DNA of 5,836 nucleotides, taken from assembly GCA_019307545.1 (NCBI GenBank), contig JAFDJI010000651.1:1-5836 (forward strand), read 5' to 3'. A program made the translations under genes and the position numbers. Origin of the DNA: Deltaproteobacteria bacterium (GTDB lineage: Bacteria > Myxococcota_A > UBA796 > GCA-2862545). Positions 1 to 5,836 of this stretch are shown here, piece after piece. The notes below the pieces were generated by a model. It was not told the DNA's origin. It was given only the letters and a program-made list of their open reading frames with translations, and did not search any database. The first letter of the stretch is position 1. The number at the start of each line of letters is the position of its first letter.

Positions 1-1
1 G

Positions 2-799
2 GCCCTCCTCTACGAGGACGACACCGTCGAGTTCCTCGACTGCATCATGGACTCCGAGAACAACTACTCGGGACGCATCGTGTTCAGTGACGATGCCAGC
101 GGGAGATCCCGCTTCGTGTACGAGGAGTTCCAGGGCCTGATGGGCGGCTATCCGTTCTTCATGGACGGAGGCTACTACACCAGCGTCACCGAAGGGGGCG
201 GGGTCCGGGTCGAGGCCGACCTCGAGCTGCGTGAGACGGACCCCGGGGAGGGTGAGACCACGACCCGGTTCACGGCCGATCTCGTGTTCGACGTGGAGGG
301 AAAGACCATCTCCGGCACGGTGGACGTCAGCACCCAGAGCAGCACGGGAGAGACCAACCCCTACCTGGACACCTCGTGCTCCTTCGAAGACAGACCCCTG
401 GACCTCTTCGTGGCCTTGGGCAAGGCCGACTTCAACCTGTTCGAGCGCGTGTGCCCCCAGAAGTGGGACGAGGAGGTCGACCTGCAGGTGCGCGCCCGAC
501 ACAAGCACAACGGGGACGACGACCCGATCCACATCATGGGCCCCGGCGAGGGCTTCGACGGGAGCACCAAGGTGAGGTCGGGGGGCTCCGATGGGCGCCG
601 CTATCCCACCACCATGGGCGAGACGCTGCAGTTCTCCGTCGGGCGCGGGGAGCAGGTCTTCGGCTCGGCCTCCTGCCCACCGGCCTTCCACGGCGGCGAC
701 GTCGATGTCGTCTACGACGACGGCTGGGGACTGAACACCTTTTCCTTCTACTGTGTGTTCAAGGGAGAGCCGCCGCCAATTCCCATCGTGGACGAATAG
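2..799 (+). CDS. Putative exported cysteine-containing protein of unknown function (5' end outside window)
   Basis: I do not recognise a family. The frame is open from base 2 to a TAG stop at 797-799, giving 265 visible residues. The first ATG (47) has no Shine-Dalgarno at a sensible distance, and the 15 codons before it read as ordinary coding sequence, so it is probably an internal Met and the true start lies left of the window. The protein is rich in Asp, Glu, Gly, Ser and Thr with alternating beta-type stretches. It has five Cys: one two residues before that Met, then 111, 136, 210 and 236 counted from it. This composition suggests a secreted or surface beta-rich protein with disulfides, but any signal peptide or lipobox would be off the edge. 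It ends in a Pro-rich tail (EPPPIPIVDE). It is convergent with the next gene, so a shared operon is excluded. Coding status is fairly sure; function is unknown. Confidence 0.75.
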   Translation, partial: ALLYEDDTVEFLDCIMDSENNYSGRIVFSDDASGRSRFVYEEFQGLMGGYPFFMDGGYYTSVTEGGGVRVEADLELRETDPGEGETTTRFTADLVFDVEGKTISGTVDVSTQSSTGETNPYLDTSCSFEDRPLDLFVALGKADFNLFERVCPQKWDEEVDLQVRARHKHNGDDDPIHIMGPGEGFDGSTKVRSGGSDGRRYPTTMGETLQFSVGRGEQVFGSASCPPAFHGGDVDVVYDDGWGLNTFSFYCVFKGEPPPIPIVDE

Positions 800-935
800 A
801 CGCCGCGTTCGGCGGAGGCCAGCACCTCGAACGAGCACATCATTGCCTCGCCCAGCTCCAACGACAGGGCCGCGCAGTGAGGGAAGGGCCCCCACGGGTC
901 ACACCGTCAGAAAGTCCACGTACTCTCCGTGGTAA

Positions 936-972
936 CCACCCCCTGATTCGGCATGGGGTGGCATTTGTTTTC
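936..972 (+). terminator. Candidate Rho-independent terminator downstream of the exported-protein gene
   Basis: A perfect 7-bp G+C-rich stem (CCACCCC at 936-942 with GGGGTGG at 955-961) encloses a 12-base loop. It is followed on the plus strand by the T-rich tract CATTTGTTTTC. It lies about 137 bases past the stop at 799, in the gap between two convergent genes. The T-tract is only on the plus-strand side, so it best fits termination of the plus-strand gene; it would be a weak terminator for the minus-strand gene ending at 1045. A smaller 5-bp inverted repeat (CCACG 916-920 / CGTGG 928-932) sits just before it. Seen in sequence; terminator function is inferred. Confidence 0.55.
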
Positions 973-1044
973 AATTCCCGCATCAGCAATCGAATCGGAG
1001 CACCACACCCCACCCTCACCTCAACGACGGGAAGCTGCTCGCCA

Positions 1045-2019
1045 TCACCCACCCGCCACGAACCCCCTGACCGCCACGTCCGCGATGCCCAGCTGGTCGA
1101 TCACCCGGCGCAGCCGCCGGCGTTCACGATCGACCCACTTGCTGCGTGTGTCCAGCCGGCCTGTGATCCGGGTCCATCCATCCTCGGTGCGCTCGAGCAC
1201 CAGGCTGCTACCCGTGAAGAGCTCCAGCGCGGTCAGTCCGATGGCGTCACCGAGGTCGGTCAACCTGGCGTGCCACGGCACGAACCCCTCCACCTGCTCG
1301 CACATGCGCAGTGACTCCAGCCGGCGCCCCGCGTCAGTCTCCCACAGCCACCGCCGGCTCCCGGGATCCTGGCCGAACCAGTAGTCCGACAGCGTCAGGT
1401 CGACGAGCTTCGGCAGCCCGGACCCGGAGGCGAACGCCTGGCCCAGCTCCTCGTTGATGGACTGCTGCTGTGCCTTGTCGGCCCCGCCGCCGCCACCCGG
1501 GCACGTGACTCGCTCCAGCGACCAGGGCGGGGAAGTGTGCAGCAGCCTGGGCAGCAGGCGGGGGGAGACGCCACCCAGCGACCGCAGGTGGCGCAGGGGC
1601 GACTCGAACAGCAAACGCTCCATGGTCTCGAGGCGCATGATCACGTTCCCCTTCTCCAGGTCGAGCGTGCGCAGGGTAGCCAGCGCCGAACACCCGATGA
1701 TGTCCTCCCAGCCCTTCATGCTCCTCGGAAATGCGAAGTTCCCGGATACCGGAAACCCACGCTCCCAGCGCACGGAGCGCTTCACCACCACCCCTTCCAG
1801 TGGGGCGAGCCATCCGGGCCCGTGGGCTTTGAACAGCGCCTTCTGCCGGGCTCGTGACTCGCGGCTTGCCTTGCCTGCCTGGGACTGCTCGAGCTGGAGC
1901 CGGATGAGCTCTCCTCGCGGGTCTTCAGCTGCGCTCAGCGCCTCTGCCAGGGCCCAGCGCGGCCCGTCGTCGTCCGGGGTTGCGTAGACTGCAGCAAACA
2001 GCTGGTCCAGCTCGGTCAT
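1045..2019 (-). CDS. TIGR02996 (repeat-companion) domain-containing protein
   Basis: This 324-residue protein begins with the short TIGR02996 domain at about residues 4-45. The signature is an acidic PDDDGPRWALAEAL stretch followed by EDPRGELIRLQLE, matching the usual 'D-D-x-P-R-x-x-x-A-x-x-L ... D-P-R-G-E-x-I-R-L-Q' pattern. The domain's biochemical role is unknown; it is known from Myxococcus- and Gemmata-type genomes, often at the N-terminus of proteins with leucine-rich-repeat-like sequence. Residues 52-90 hold the basic linker and the WERGFP stretch typical of such proteins. Residues 110-275 contain loosely leucine-rich segments (ATLRTLDLEKG, LRHLRSLGG, LPKLVDLTLSD, LTALELFTG) that resemble degenerate LRR units. 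A run of five Gly interrupts them at 175-179. The C-terminus (about 285-315) is basic and helical. No signal peptide or membrane segment is seen, so it is likely cytoplasmic. The ATG at 2017-2019 is well supported by GGGAG seven bases upstream. It follows the CapB-type block by 63 bases on the same strand. Confidence 0.85.
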   Translation of the reverse strand: MTELDQLFAAVYATPDDDGPRWALAEALSAAEDPRGELIRLQLEQSQAGKASRESRARQKALFKAHGPGWLAPLEGVVVKRSVRWERGFPVSGNFAFPRSMKGWEDIIGCSALATLRTLDLEKGNVIMRLETMERLLFESPLRHLRSLGGVSPRLLPRLLHTSPPWSLERVTCPGGGGGADKAQQQSINEELGQAFASGSGLPKLVDLTLSDYWFGQDPGSRRWLWETDAGRRLESLRMCEQVEGFVPWHARLTDLGDAIGLTALELFTGSSLVLERTEDGWTRITGRLDTRSKWVDRERRRLRRVIDQLGIADVAVRGFVAGG

Positions 2020-2026
2020 GGCTCAT

Positions 2027-2031
2027 CTCCC
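2027..2031 (-). promoter_or_regulatory. Shine-Dalgarno of the TIGR02996-domain gene
   Basis: On the minus strand GGGAG (part of GGGAGA) lies seven bases before the ATG at 2017-2019. This is a textbook spacing and fixes the start. It contrasts with the GTG at 2833-2835 in the upstream frame, which has no comparable site. Confidence 0.7.
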
Positions 2032-2044
2032 TGGGGTCATTCGA

Positions 2045-2071
2045 ACAGCCGTCCGTCGGGGTGACGGCTGT
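2045..2071 (-). repeat. Perfect 9-bp inverted repeat (hairpin) in the 63-base intergenic gap
   Basis: ACAGCCGTC at 2045-2053 pairs perfectly with GACGGCTGT at 2063-2071 around a 9-base loop. On the minus strand it begins about 11 bases after the TGA at 2083-2085 and ends about 14 bases before the GGGAG ribosome site of the next gene. No T-tract follows the stem on either strand, so it is not a classical intrinsic terminator. It could be a weak terminator, an mRNA stabiliser or processing element that tunes expression between the two genes, or a protein-binding palindrome. The inverted repeat is seen directly; any role is inferred. Confidence 0.5.
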
Positions 2072-2082
2072 CTGCATGTCGG

Positions 2083-2835
2083 TCAGACCTTCTGCCGGTA
2101 CACGATCGCCTTCGCGACCTTCGCCGCCCCCTCCTGTCCCACGCGCCGCGCCCCCAGGTCGACGTACAGCGCCTCCGCCTCCCGGGTCCGCGCGATGCTG
2201 TCCCAGAAGTCCACCGCGGCGCGGAGCCAGCGGCGCGCCTGTTGCGGCACAGTGAGCTGCACGGCAGCCTCCAGGCCCCGCTCCATCTCAGGGAGCAGCG
2301 ACCGCAACCGAGCAACGGTGCGTGACGCCTCCTCCTCCAGCCCCCAGGCTTGGAGCCGACCGTCGGCGAGTTGGGTCTCCAGGGCAGCCACCGCGACCCG
2401 GGTGTCCGCGACCCCGTAGTTGGGGTGGGCGCTCATGGCCCGCACGATGTCGCGACACGGGTCGGCATTGGCGTTCGGGAGCGCTTCAGCCCACCCCAGC
2501 ACCTTGTGGATGCTCAGCCAGCGGTACACGAATTCGAGGCCGGTGCCCTTGATGTTGCAGCTCCCCAGCACCCGCAGCTGTGCCCCAGGGGGCGCGGTCA
2601 TCGCGACGGCGTGCAGCACCTGGTCGCCGGACAGGGCGGGGTTGGCCAGCGGCAAGCCGCGCGACCCGAACAGGGCGATGAACCCGGAGATCGCCTCCTC
2701 GGTGGACCAGTCCTCGCGGTGATCGAGGAGGTGGAGCCAGCTGGTCTCGCGGAGCCACTGGTGCACCGCGTCGGCGACCGTCCGTCCACCCGAACCGCGC
2801 ACCGCCACTGGCTGCAGCACCAGGGATTTGCACAC
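2083..2835 (-). CDS. Uncharacterised helical C-terminal segment, probably the frameshifted tail of the CapB-type fusion protein
   Basis: From the GTG at 2833-2835 this frame encodes 250 residues to a TGA at 2083-2085. I recognise no family. It is predicted largely alpha-helical, with no signal peptide and no convincing membrane segment. Notable stretches are HQWLRETSWLHLLDHRED (25-42), GSCNIKGTGLEFVYRWLS (91-108), PNANADPCRDIVRAMSAHPNYG (about 120-141) and a charged helical tail (155-230). The GTG has no Shine-Dalgarno. The same frame reads on upstream as convincing coding sequence (for example LSAEEARERAVAVGADPAAV) to about base 2970, with no ATG, GTG or TTG between 2836 and the TGA at 3016-3018. 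It is therefore most likely not an independent gene but the last ~290 residues of the upstream protein, displaced by one base. If it is separate, the GTG start, or a CTG at 2941-2943, would be the only options. Coding status is good; the start is doubtful. Confidence 0.65.
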   Translation of the reverse strand: MCKSLVLQPVAVRGSGGRTVADAVHQWLRETSWLHLLDHREDWSTEEAISGFIALFGSRGLPLANPALSGDQVLHAVAMTAPPGAQLRVLGSCNIKGTGLEFVYRWLSIHKVLGWAEALPNANADPCRDIVRAMSAHPNYGVADTRVAVAALETQLADGRLQAWGLEEEASRTVARLRSLLPEMERGLEAAVQLTVPQQARRWLRAAVDFWDSIARTREAEALYVDLGARRVGQEGAAKVAKAIVYRQKV

Positions 2836-2980
2836 CGCGTCCAGGGACTCGGACGGCTTCCAGAAAGCAGCGACCCAGCCGTCAACCGCCGCGGGGTCCG
2901 CCCCAACCGCAACCGCGCGCTCCCGCGCCTCTTCGGCGGACAGCGGCTTGCGCCGGAGGCGGCGAAGTGGCCGCGAGGTC
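2836..2980 (-). other. Probable frameshift junction between the CapB-domain frame and the C-terminal frame
   Basis: On the minus strand the upstream frame is good through LDTELRDRLRDLAATS, then turns into an Arg/Gly/Ala-rich tail (VRRRGAGARGCGWGGPRGG) ending in TGA at 2882-2884, typical of out-of-frame G+C-rich DNA. The overlapping frame, open from the TGA at 3016-3018, reads as a charged amphipathic helix from about 2970 (RKPLSAEEARERAV) and runs without interruption into the 250-residue segment. The shift needed is equivalent to skipping one base, and the best place is about 2945-2980. Codon third positions in the second frame become strongly G/C from about 2965. No homopolymer longer than three bases and no classical slippery heptamer is seen there. 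Explanations are a sequencing or assembly indel, a real frameshift mutation, or, least likely, programmed frameshifting. Confidence 0.6.
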
Positions 2981-5836
2981 GCGCAGGCGGTCCCGTAGCT
3001 CGGTGTCCAGGACCTTCAGCCAGGTGTTGTGGAAGGACTGAACATTGGTGCCGATCACCACCAGCGCGTCGGCGGCAACGTCGAGGGCGGCAATGTGGGC
3101 GAACACGTCTTGCCGGGCCAGCCGATCGGCGCGGTTGTTCACCACCACCACATTCAGCTCTTCGAGCCCCGACCGCTCGGAAAAGGCGCCGAACCCCATC
3201 CGCTGCCAGTTGCTGAGGAAGCCGGCGCGCTCGTTCGCAGACATCCCGTTCACGAAGGACGCCGTCCGCCCGTCGTAGTCGACCGGGCCGTACTCCTTGA
3301 GCACCCCCAGGTCGGGGACCACATGGTCGGCCATCGCCCGCAGCGCCACATCGCGGGGGATCTTCAGAGTCTCGGCGAGGTGGACCACCAGGGCGATGTT
3401 GCGCGGATGCTCGTTGTAGGGGAAGCGGGCGAGGAGGTCCTTGGGGAGCAGCAGCCACTCCTCCGGGCGGACCACGTCCACCGAGGCCTTCATCTCCCGC
3501 GCGGCCTGGGTGACCACCGGGGTCATGTGCTGCTCGGAGGTCAACACCGCCCCACGCCAGGGGATGATCTTGGAGATGACCTCGGCCACATCGCGCCCGG
3601 TCGGCCCCTGGATGTCCTCGTGGTCCGGGTAGGTGTTGGTGATGGTGGTGAAGTCGTCCCGCACCCAGTCCTGCTGGAGGATCTGGACGTAGTACGGGTT
3701 GAGCGCCATGCACTCCCAGAGCAGCACCTGGGGCTCCATCGCCCGGGCGAGGCGGAGCACGCTCCGCTGCTCGAAGATGGTCGCCTTGTCGTAGGGCCGG
3801 TACAGGAAGATCTCGGTCGGCTCCCGGCCCGGGATGCTCGCGACCACCATCGCCTCGCAGCCGGTGGTCTTGGAGAGCACGGTGTAGCCGGTGCCGTGGA
3901 ACACCGCGGCCTTCAGACGCTCGGTCCCGGACTTCCCACGGGAGCCCCATCCCCCGATCACCAGGGGGATGCTGCCCCGCCACCGGGTCTCCTGTCGACG
4001 GCGGAACAGGCTGCGGCCCACCCAGTAGGCCACCAGCCCTCCGCTCAGGAGCGCGAGTTGGGGGACGCTGTTGCTGTCCAGCGCCACCAGGTGGGTCACC
4101 AAGTCGTCCACGTGGAACAGGGGGAGGAAGGCCGCCGCCCGCCGGTCGATGCCGAACCCGATCCGGGACAGGGCCTCGTCGTAGGTGCCCTGGGGGTCGT
4201 CTCTCCCCCCGTCCAGGAGCCGCTGCCGCAGGTCGGCGAGGCGGGTGTAGTTGCGGTGGGCGGATGCGCGGGCCAGGAGCGCGGGACGGTTCGGTCGGAG
4301 GTCGAAGGCCGCGGTGGCGGTCCGCACCCGGATCCCCTTCCGCCGGGACGCAGCGAGGAGCAGGGACGGCAGGGGAAGCTCGGCGCCCCAGGCCAGGCGG
4401 GTCGGAGCACCCTGGCGCTGCCCGGGCAGCGCGGTGGGGGTGACCTCCGCGAGGCGGTTGGACAACGCGACCAGGGACCCCGGCGGGACCCGGTCGGTGG
4501 CGAAGGAGTGGGCCTGGCGCTTATCCGGGCGGGGCCGCCTCACCTCGTGGACCAATCGCCACAAGCTGAACCGGGGTGCGGTCCCGTGGTGGAGCCGGTA
4601 CCCCCGGCGAGGAGGCTGATCCCCGTGGAGCCCTCCGCCTCGCGGCTCTGCGGAGAGGTCCATCCCGTCCGCGGCCGCGACCGCGAGCACGTCCAAGAGC
4701 TGATCTGGAGAGAGGTCCGCGACCCGCCCGGTGCGGAAGTGCCGAGTGGCGCCCTCGCTGGTGGACGCTGCCCAGTCCACGACCTCCTCGAGGGCCGTGC
4801 GACGCACAGGGTCTGCCAGGATCTCCAGGGCGAGCAGGAGGGTGGATGCGGCGACCGCGAGGTCCGGTGGCCCGTCGACCCGACGCCATTGCTCCAAGGC
4901 GGGCCGCCACTGATCCCGGCACCGCTCCAGCTGAGGCACCAGGTACGAAACCCGGTCCAGCACCGCGCGGATCACCAGCCCGGCCACCTCGGCATCCCGC
5001 GACTGCAGCGCAGCCTGCACGAGGCGGATCCAGTGGGTGTCCGCGGGCTCTGGAGTCCTCTCCGGAAGCGAGGCGATCACCGCGGACCCGCGCACCGTCG
5101 ACCGGGTGCGCGCGTCGGACATGAGGGCCACCAGGGCGCCTCGGTCCCGTTGGCGTGGGGATGCAGCGAGGGTGCGAGTCACGGTGCACGCCACGTGCTC
5201 ACTCTCATCTCCCGCGCCCAGGAGTTGTCGCAGGAGGTCCCAGAGGTGGTGCCGCCCCGCGAGCCCTGCGGCCCGGGCGCGTACGAAGGCGTGCTCGGGG
5301 GGGAGCAGGGCGCGGCGCTCCGCGGAAGGGGCCGCAATGCCCAAGAGGACGCGCTCCTTGTTGGCGGGGTGCACCTGCAGGTCCAGCCAGGCCTCGAGCG
5401 CGGCCGCCTGAACCCAGGGATCGTCTCGCTCGGCATGTGCGAGGGTGAGCAGGGTCTGGCGCACCGAGGGAGCGCCGGGCAGGGGACGCTCACACGAGGC
5501 GCCGGCGAGACGGCAGGCCGCCACCCGCAATGGCCACGGCCGTCGAGTCCCGACCAACACCTGGGCGGCGCTGTCCCGACAGGCGATGAGGTCGTCATCG
5601 GAGAGGGGATCCCGAGGACGGGTCGCGACCGCAATCGCCAGGAACTCCCACTGCTGGCGGATCGCGTGGAGGTGGAGCAGCAGTCGGTCCCCGATGCCCT
5701 CCGAGTCGAGGTGGCGGTCCAGCGCCAGCAGGTCCTCCTCGAGCCCCGGCTCGTCGAGCCGGGTGAGCACCTCCACCATGGCGGCGCGCTCGTTGCCCTG
5801 GGTGCGCGCCAGCGCCAGCGACTCGATCAGTTCGTC
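2882..5836 (-). CDS. pgsB: Large HEAT-like / PgsB-CapB fusion protein, Mur-ligase-type ATP-dependent amide ligase (5' end outside window)
   Basis: The frame is open from the right edge (5836) to TGA at 2882-2884, giving 984 residues. The first ATG (5777-5779) is preceded by 19 ordinary in-frame codons, so the real start is probably outside. Numbering from that Met, residues 1-370 are Leu/Ala/Arg-rich helical repeats resembling HEAT-like solenoids. Residues 375-565 are unassigned. Residues 571-592 form a likely membrane helix followed by a basic cluster (FRRRQETRWR). Residues 604-925 match PgsB/CapB: P-loop GSRGKS (612-617), SKTTG (636-640), ECMALNP (689-695), PDHEDIQGP (718-726), FVNGMSANE (842-850) and NNRADR (881-886), in the order and spacing of Bacillus PgsB. 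PgsB activates a glutamate carboxylate with ATP and forms gamma-amide bonds at the inner membrane with PgsC and PgsA. Bacillus PgsB is about 390 residues, so this is a large fusion. The substrate here is not proven. The last ~25 residues look out of frame. The symbol applies to the catalytic domain only. Confidence 0.85.
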   Translation of the reverse strand, partial: DELIESLALARTQGNERAAMVEVLTRLDEPGLEEDLLALDRHLDSEGIGDRLLLHLHAIRQQWEFLAIAVATRPRDPLSDDDLIACRDSAAQVLVGTRRPWPLRVAACRLAGASCERPLPGAPSVRQTLLTLAHAERDDPWVQAAALEAWLDLQVHPANKERVLLGIAAPSAERRALLPPEHAFVRARAAGLAGRHHLWDLLRQLLGAGDESEHVACTVTRTLAASPRQRDRGALVALMSDARTRSTVRGSAVIASLPERTPEPADTHWIRLVQAALQSRDAEVAGLVIRAVLDRVSYLVPQLERCRDQWRPALEQWRRVDGPPDLAVAASTLLLALEILADPVRRTALEEVVDWAASTSEGATRHFRTGRVADLSPDQLLDVLAVAAADGMDLSAEPRGGGLHGDQPPRRGYRLHHGTAPRFSLWRLVHEVRRPRPDKRQAHSFATDRVPPGSLVALSNRLAEVTPTALPGQRQGAPTRLAWGAELPLPSLLLAASRRKGIRVRTATAAFDLRPNRPALLARASAHRNYTRLADLRQRLLDGGRDDPQGTYDEALSRIGFGIDRRAAAFLPLFHVDDLVTHLVALDSNSVPQLALLSGGLVAYWVGRSLFRRRQETRWRGSIPLVIGGWGSRGKSGTERLKAAVFHGTGYTVLSKTTGCEAMVVASIPGREPTEIFLYRPYDKATIFEQRSVLRLARAMEPQVLLWECMALNPYYVQILQQDWVRDDFTTITNTYPDHEDIQGPTGRDVAEVISKIIPWRGAVLTSEQHMTPVVTQAAREMKASVDVVRPEEWLLLPKDLLARFPYNEHPRNIALVVHLAETLKIPRDVALRAMADHVVPDLGVLKEYGPVDYDGRTASFVNGMSANERAGFLSNWQRMGFGAFSERSGLEELNVVVVNNRADRLARQDVFAHIAALDVAADALVVIGTNVQSFHNTWLKVLDTELRDRLRDLAATSPPPAQAAVRRRGAGARGCGWGGPRGG
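3849..3916 (-). other. Nucleotide-binding P-loop and following KTTG motif region of the CapB domain
   Basis: Within the large fusion gene, these bases and the ~30 just upstream (to about 3946) encode the ATP-binding start of the Mur-ligase-like domain. The P-loop is G-S-R-G-K-S (residues 612-617 from the first visible Met), with its Lys codon at 3932-3934. The SKTTG motif follows 19 residues later, at the same distance as the GKTTGT motif in Bacillus PgsB. The intact Lys and Ser indicate that ATP binding is retained. Motif match is seen directly; activity is inferred from the family. Confidence 0.7.
4006..4069 (-). other. Likely transmembrane helix immediately before the CapB catalytic domain
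   Basis: Residues 571-592 of the fusion protein (numbered from the first visible Met) contain the hydrophobic stretch LALLSGGLVAYWVG flanked by SVPQ and RSLFRRRQ. Bacillus PgsB starts with one membrane helix and then a basic stretch directly before its GIRGKS motif, and the arrangement here is the same. The strong positive charge on the C-terminal side predicts that the catalytic domain is cytoplasmic. The hydrophobic core is short, so a membrane-associated rather than spanning segment is possible. Confidence 0.5.

Noticed and set aside
47..49. ATG as the start of the first plus-strand gene
   Set aside because: The frame is open to the left edge with ordinary coding sequence, and no Shine-Dalgarno lies 5-12 bases before this ATG.
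936..961. Same hairpin as terminator of the minus-strand TIGR02996 gene
   Set aside because: On the minus strand the stem is followed by TTACCACGG rather than a T-tract, so it is at best weak in that direction.
840..1052. 70-codon minus-strand frame in the intergenic region
   Set aside because: It covers the terminator hairpin, overlaps the end of the TIGR02996 gene, has no good ribosome site and shows no recognisable motif.
376..1314. 312-codon plus-strand open frame running through the first gene, the intergenic region and the TIGR02996 gene
   Set aside because: It crosses the candidate terminator and two supported genes, and its product is Arg/Pro-rich without recognisable features.
2350..3216. 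288-codon plus-strand open frame opposite the C-terminal segment
   Set aside because: Antisense shadow: low-complexity Arg/Gly/Pro/His composition, and it covers two frames that carry better coding sequence on the other strand.
2598..3983. 461-codon minus-strand open frame overlapping the CapB domain
   Set aside because: It is a different frame across the well-supported CapB motifs, and its product is a Gly/Arg/Pro/His-rich sequence typical of out-of-frame G+C-rich DNA.
4521..5189. 222-codon minus-strand frame within the HEAT-like region
   Set aside because: Product is almost entirely Arg, Gly, Pro and Ala; it is an out-of-frame shadow of the long fusion gene.
1..5836. CRISPR array, tRNA, rRNA, insertion sequence or long direct repeats
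   Set aside because: No regularly spaced repeats, cloverleaf-like sequence, transposase motifs or terminal inverted repeats were seen on either strand by reading.

Overview
The window is G+C-rich and densely coding. Its codon third positions are dominated by G and C, and long antisense shadow frames occur throughout. A TIGR02996-type protein next to a very large HEAT-like/CapB fusion suggests a Myxococcota-like (deltaproteobacterial) genome. That placement is an inference from family content; no rRNA or other taxonomic marker is present.

Layout. (1) The left edge holds the 3' part of a plus-strand gene (to 799) for an Asp/Gly-rich, cysteine-containing, probably exported protein of unknown function. 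(2) Bases 800-1044 form a convergent intergenic region with a good candidate Rho-independent terminator for the plus-strand gene (936-972). (3) A minus-strand gene (1045-2019) encodes a 324-residue protein with an N-terminal TIGR02996 repeat-companion domain and a good Shine-Dalgarno. (4) A 63-base gap follows, carrying a perfect 9-bp inverted repeat. (5) A long minus-strand coding block runs from the right edge to 2083. It encodes an N-terminal helical, HEAT-like region, a poorly characterised middle section, a likely membrane segment, and a clear PgsB/CapB domain (poly-gamma-glutamate synthase, Mur-ligase fold, ATP-dependent amide ligase). Coding then continues in a different frame as a roughly 290-residue helical C-terminal segment.

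The most notable point is this last block. The CapB frame decays into low-quality sequence after about residue 938 and stops at 2882. The next frame looks coding from about base 2970, yet has no ATG, GTG or TTG until 2835. The simplest reading is one long gene (more than about 1,230 residues) broken by a one-base frameshift near 2945-2980, either real or a sequencing/assembly error.

The minus-strand genes are probably co-directional and may be co-transcribed. No PgsC/CapC or PgsA/CapA partner is visible, so whether this ligase makes poly-gamma-glutamate or another amide-linked product cannot be decided from the window. Both outer genes are cut by the window edges.
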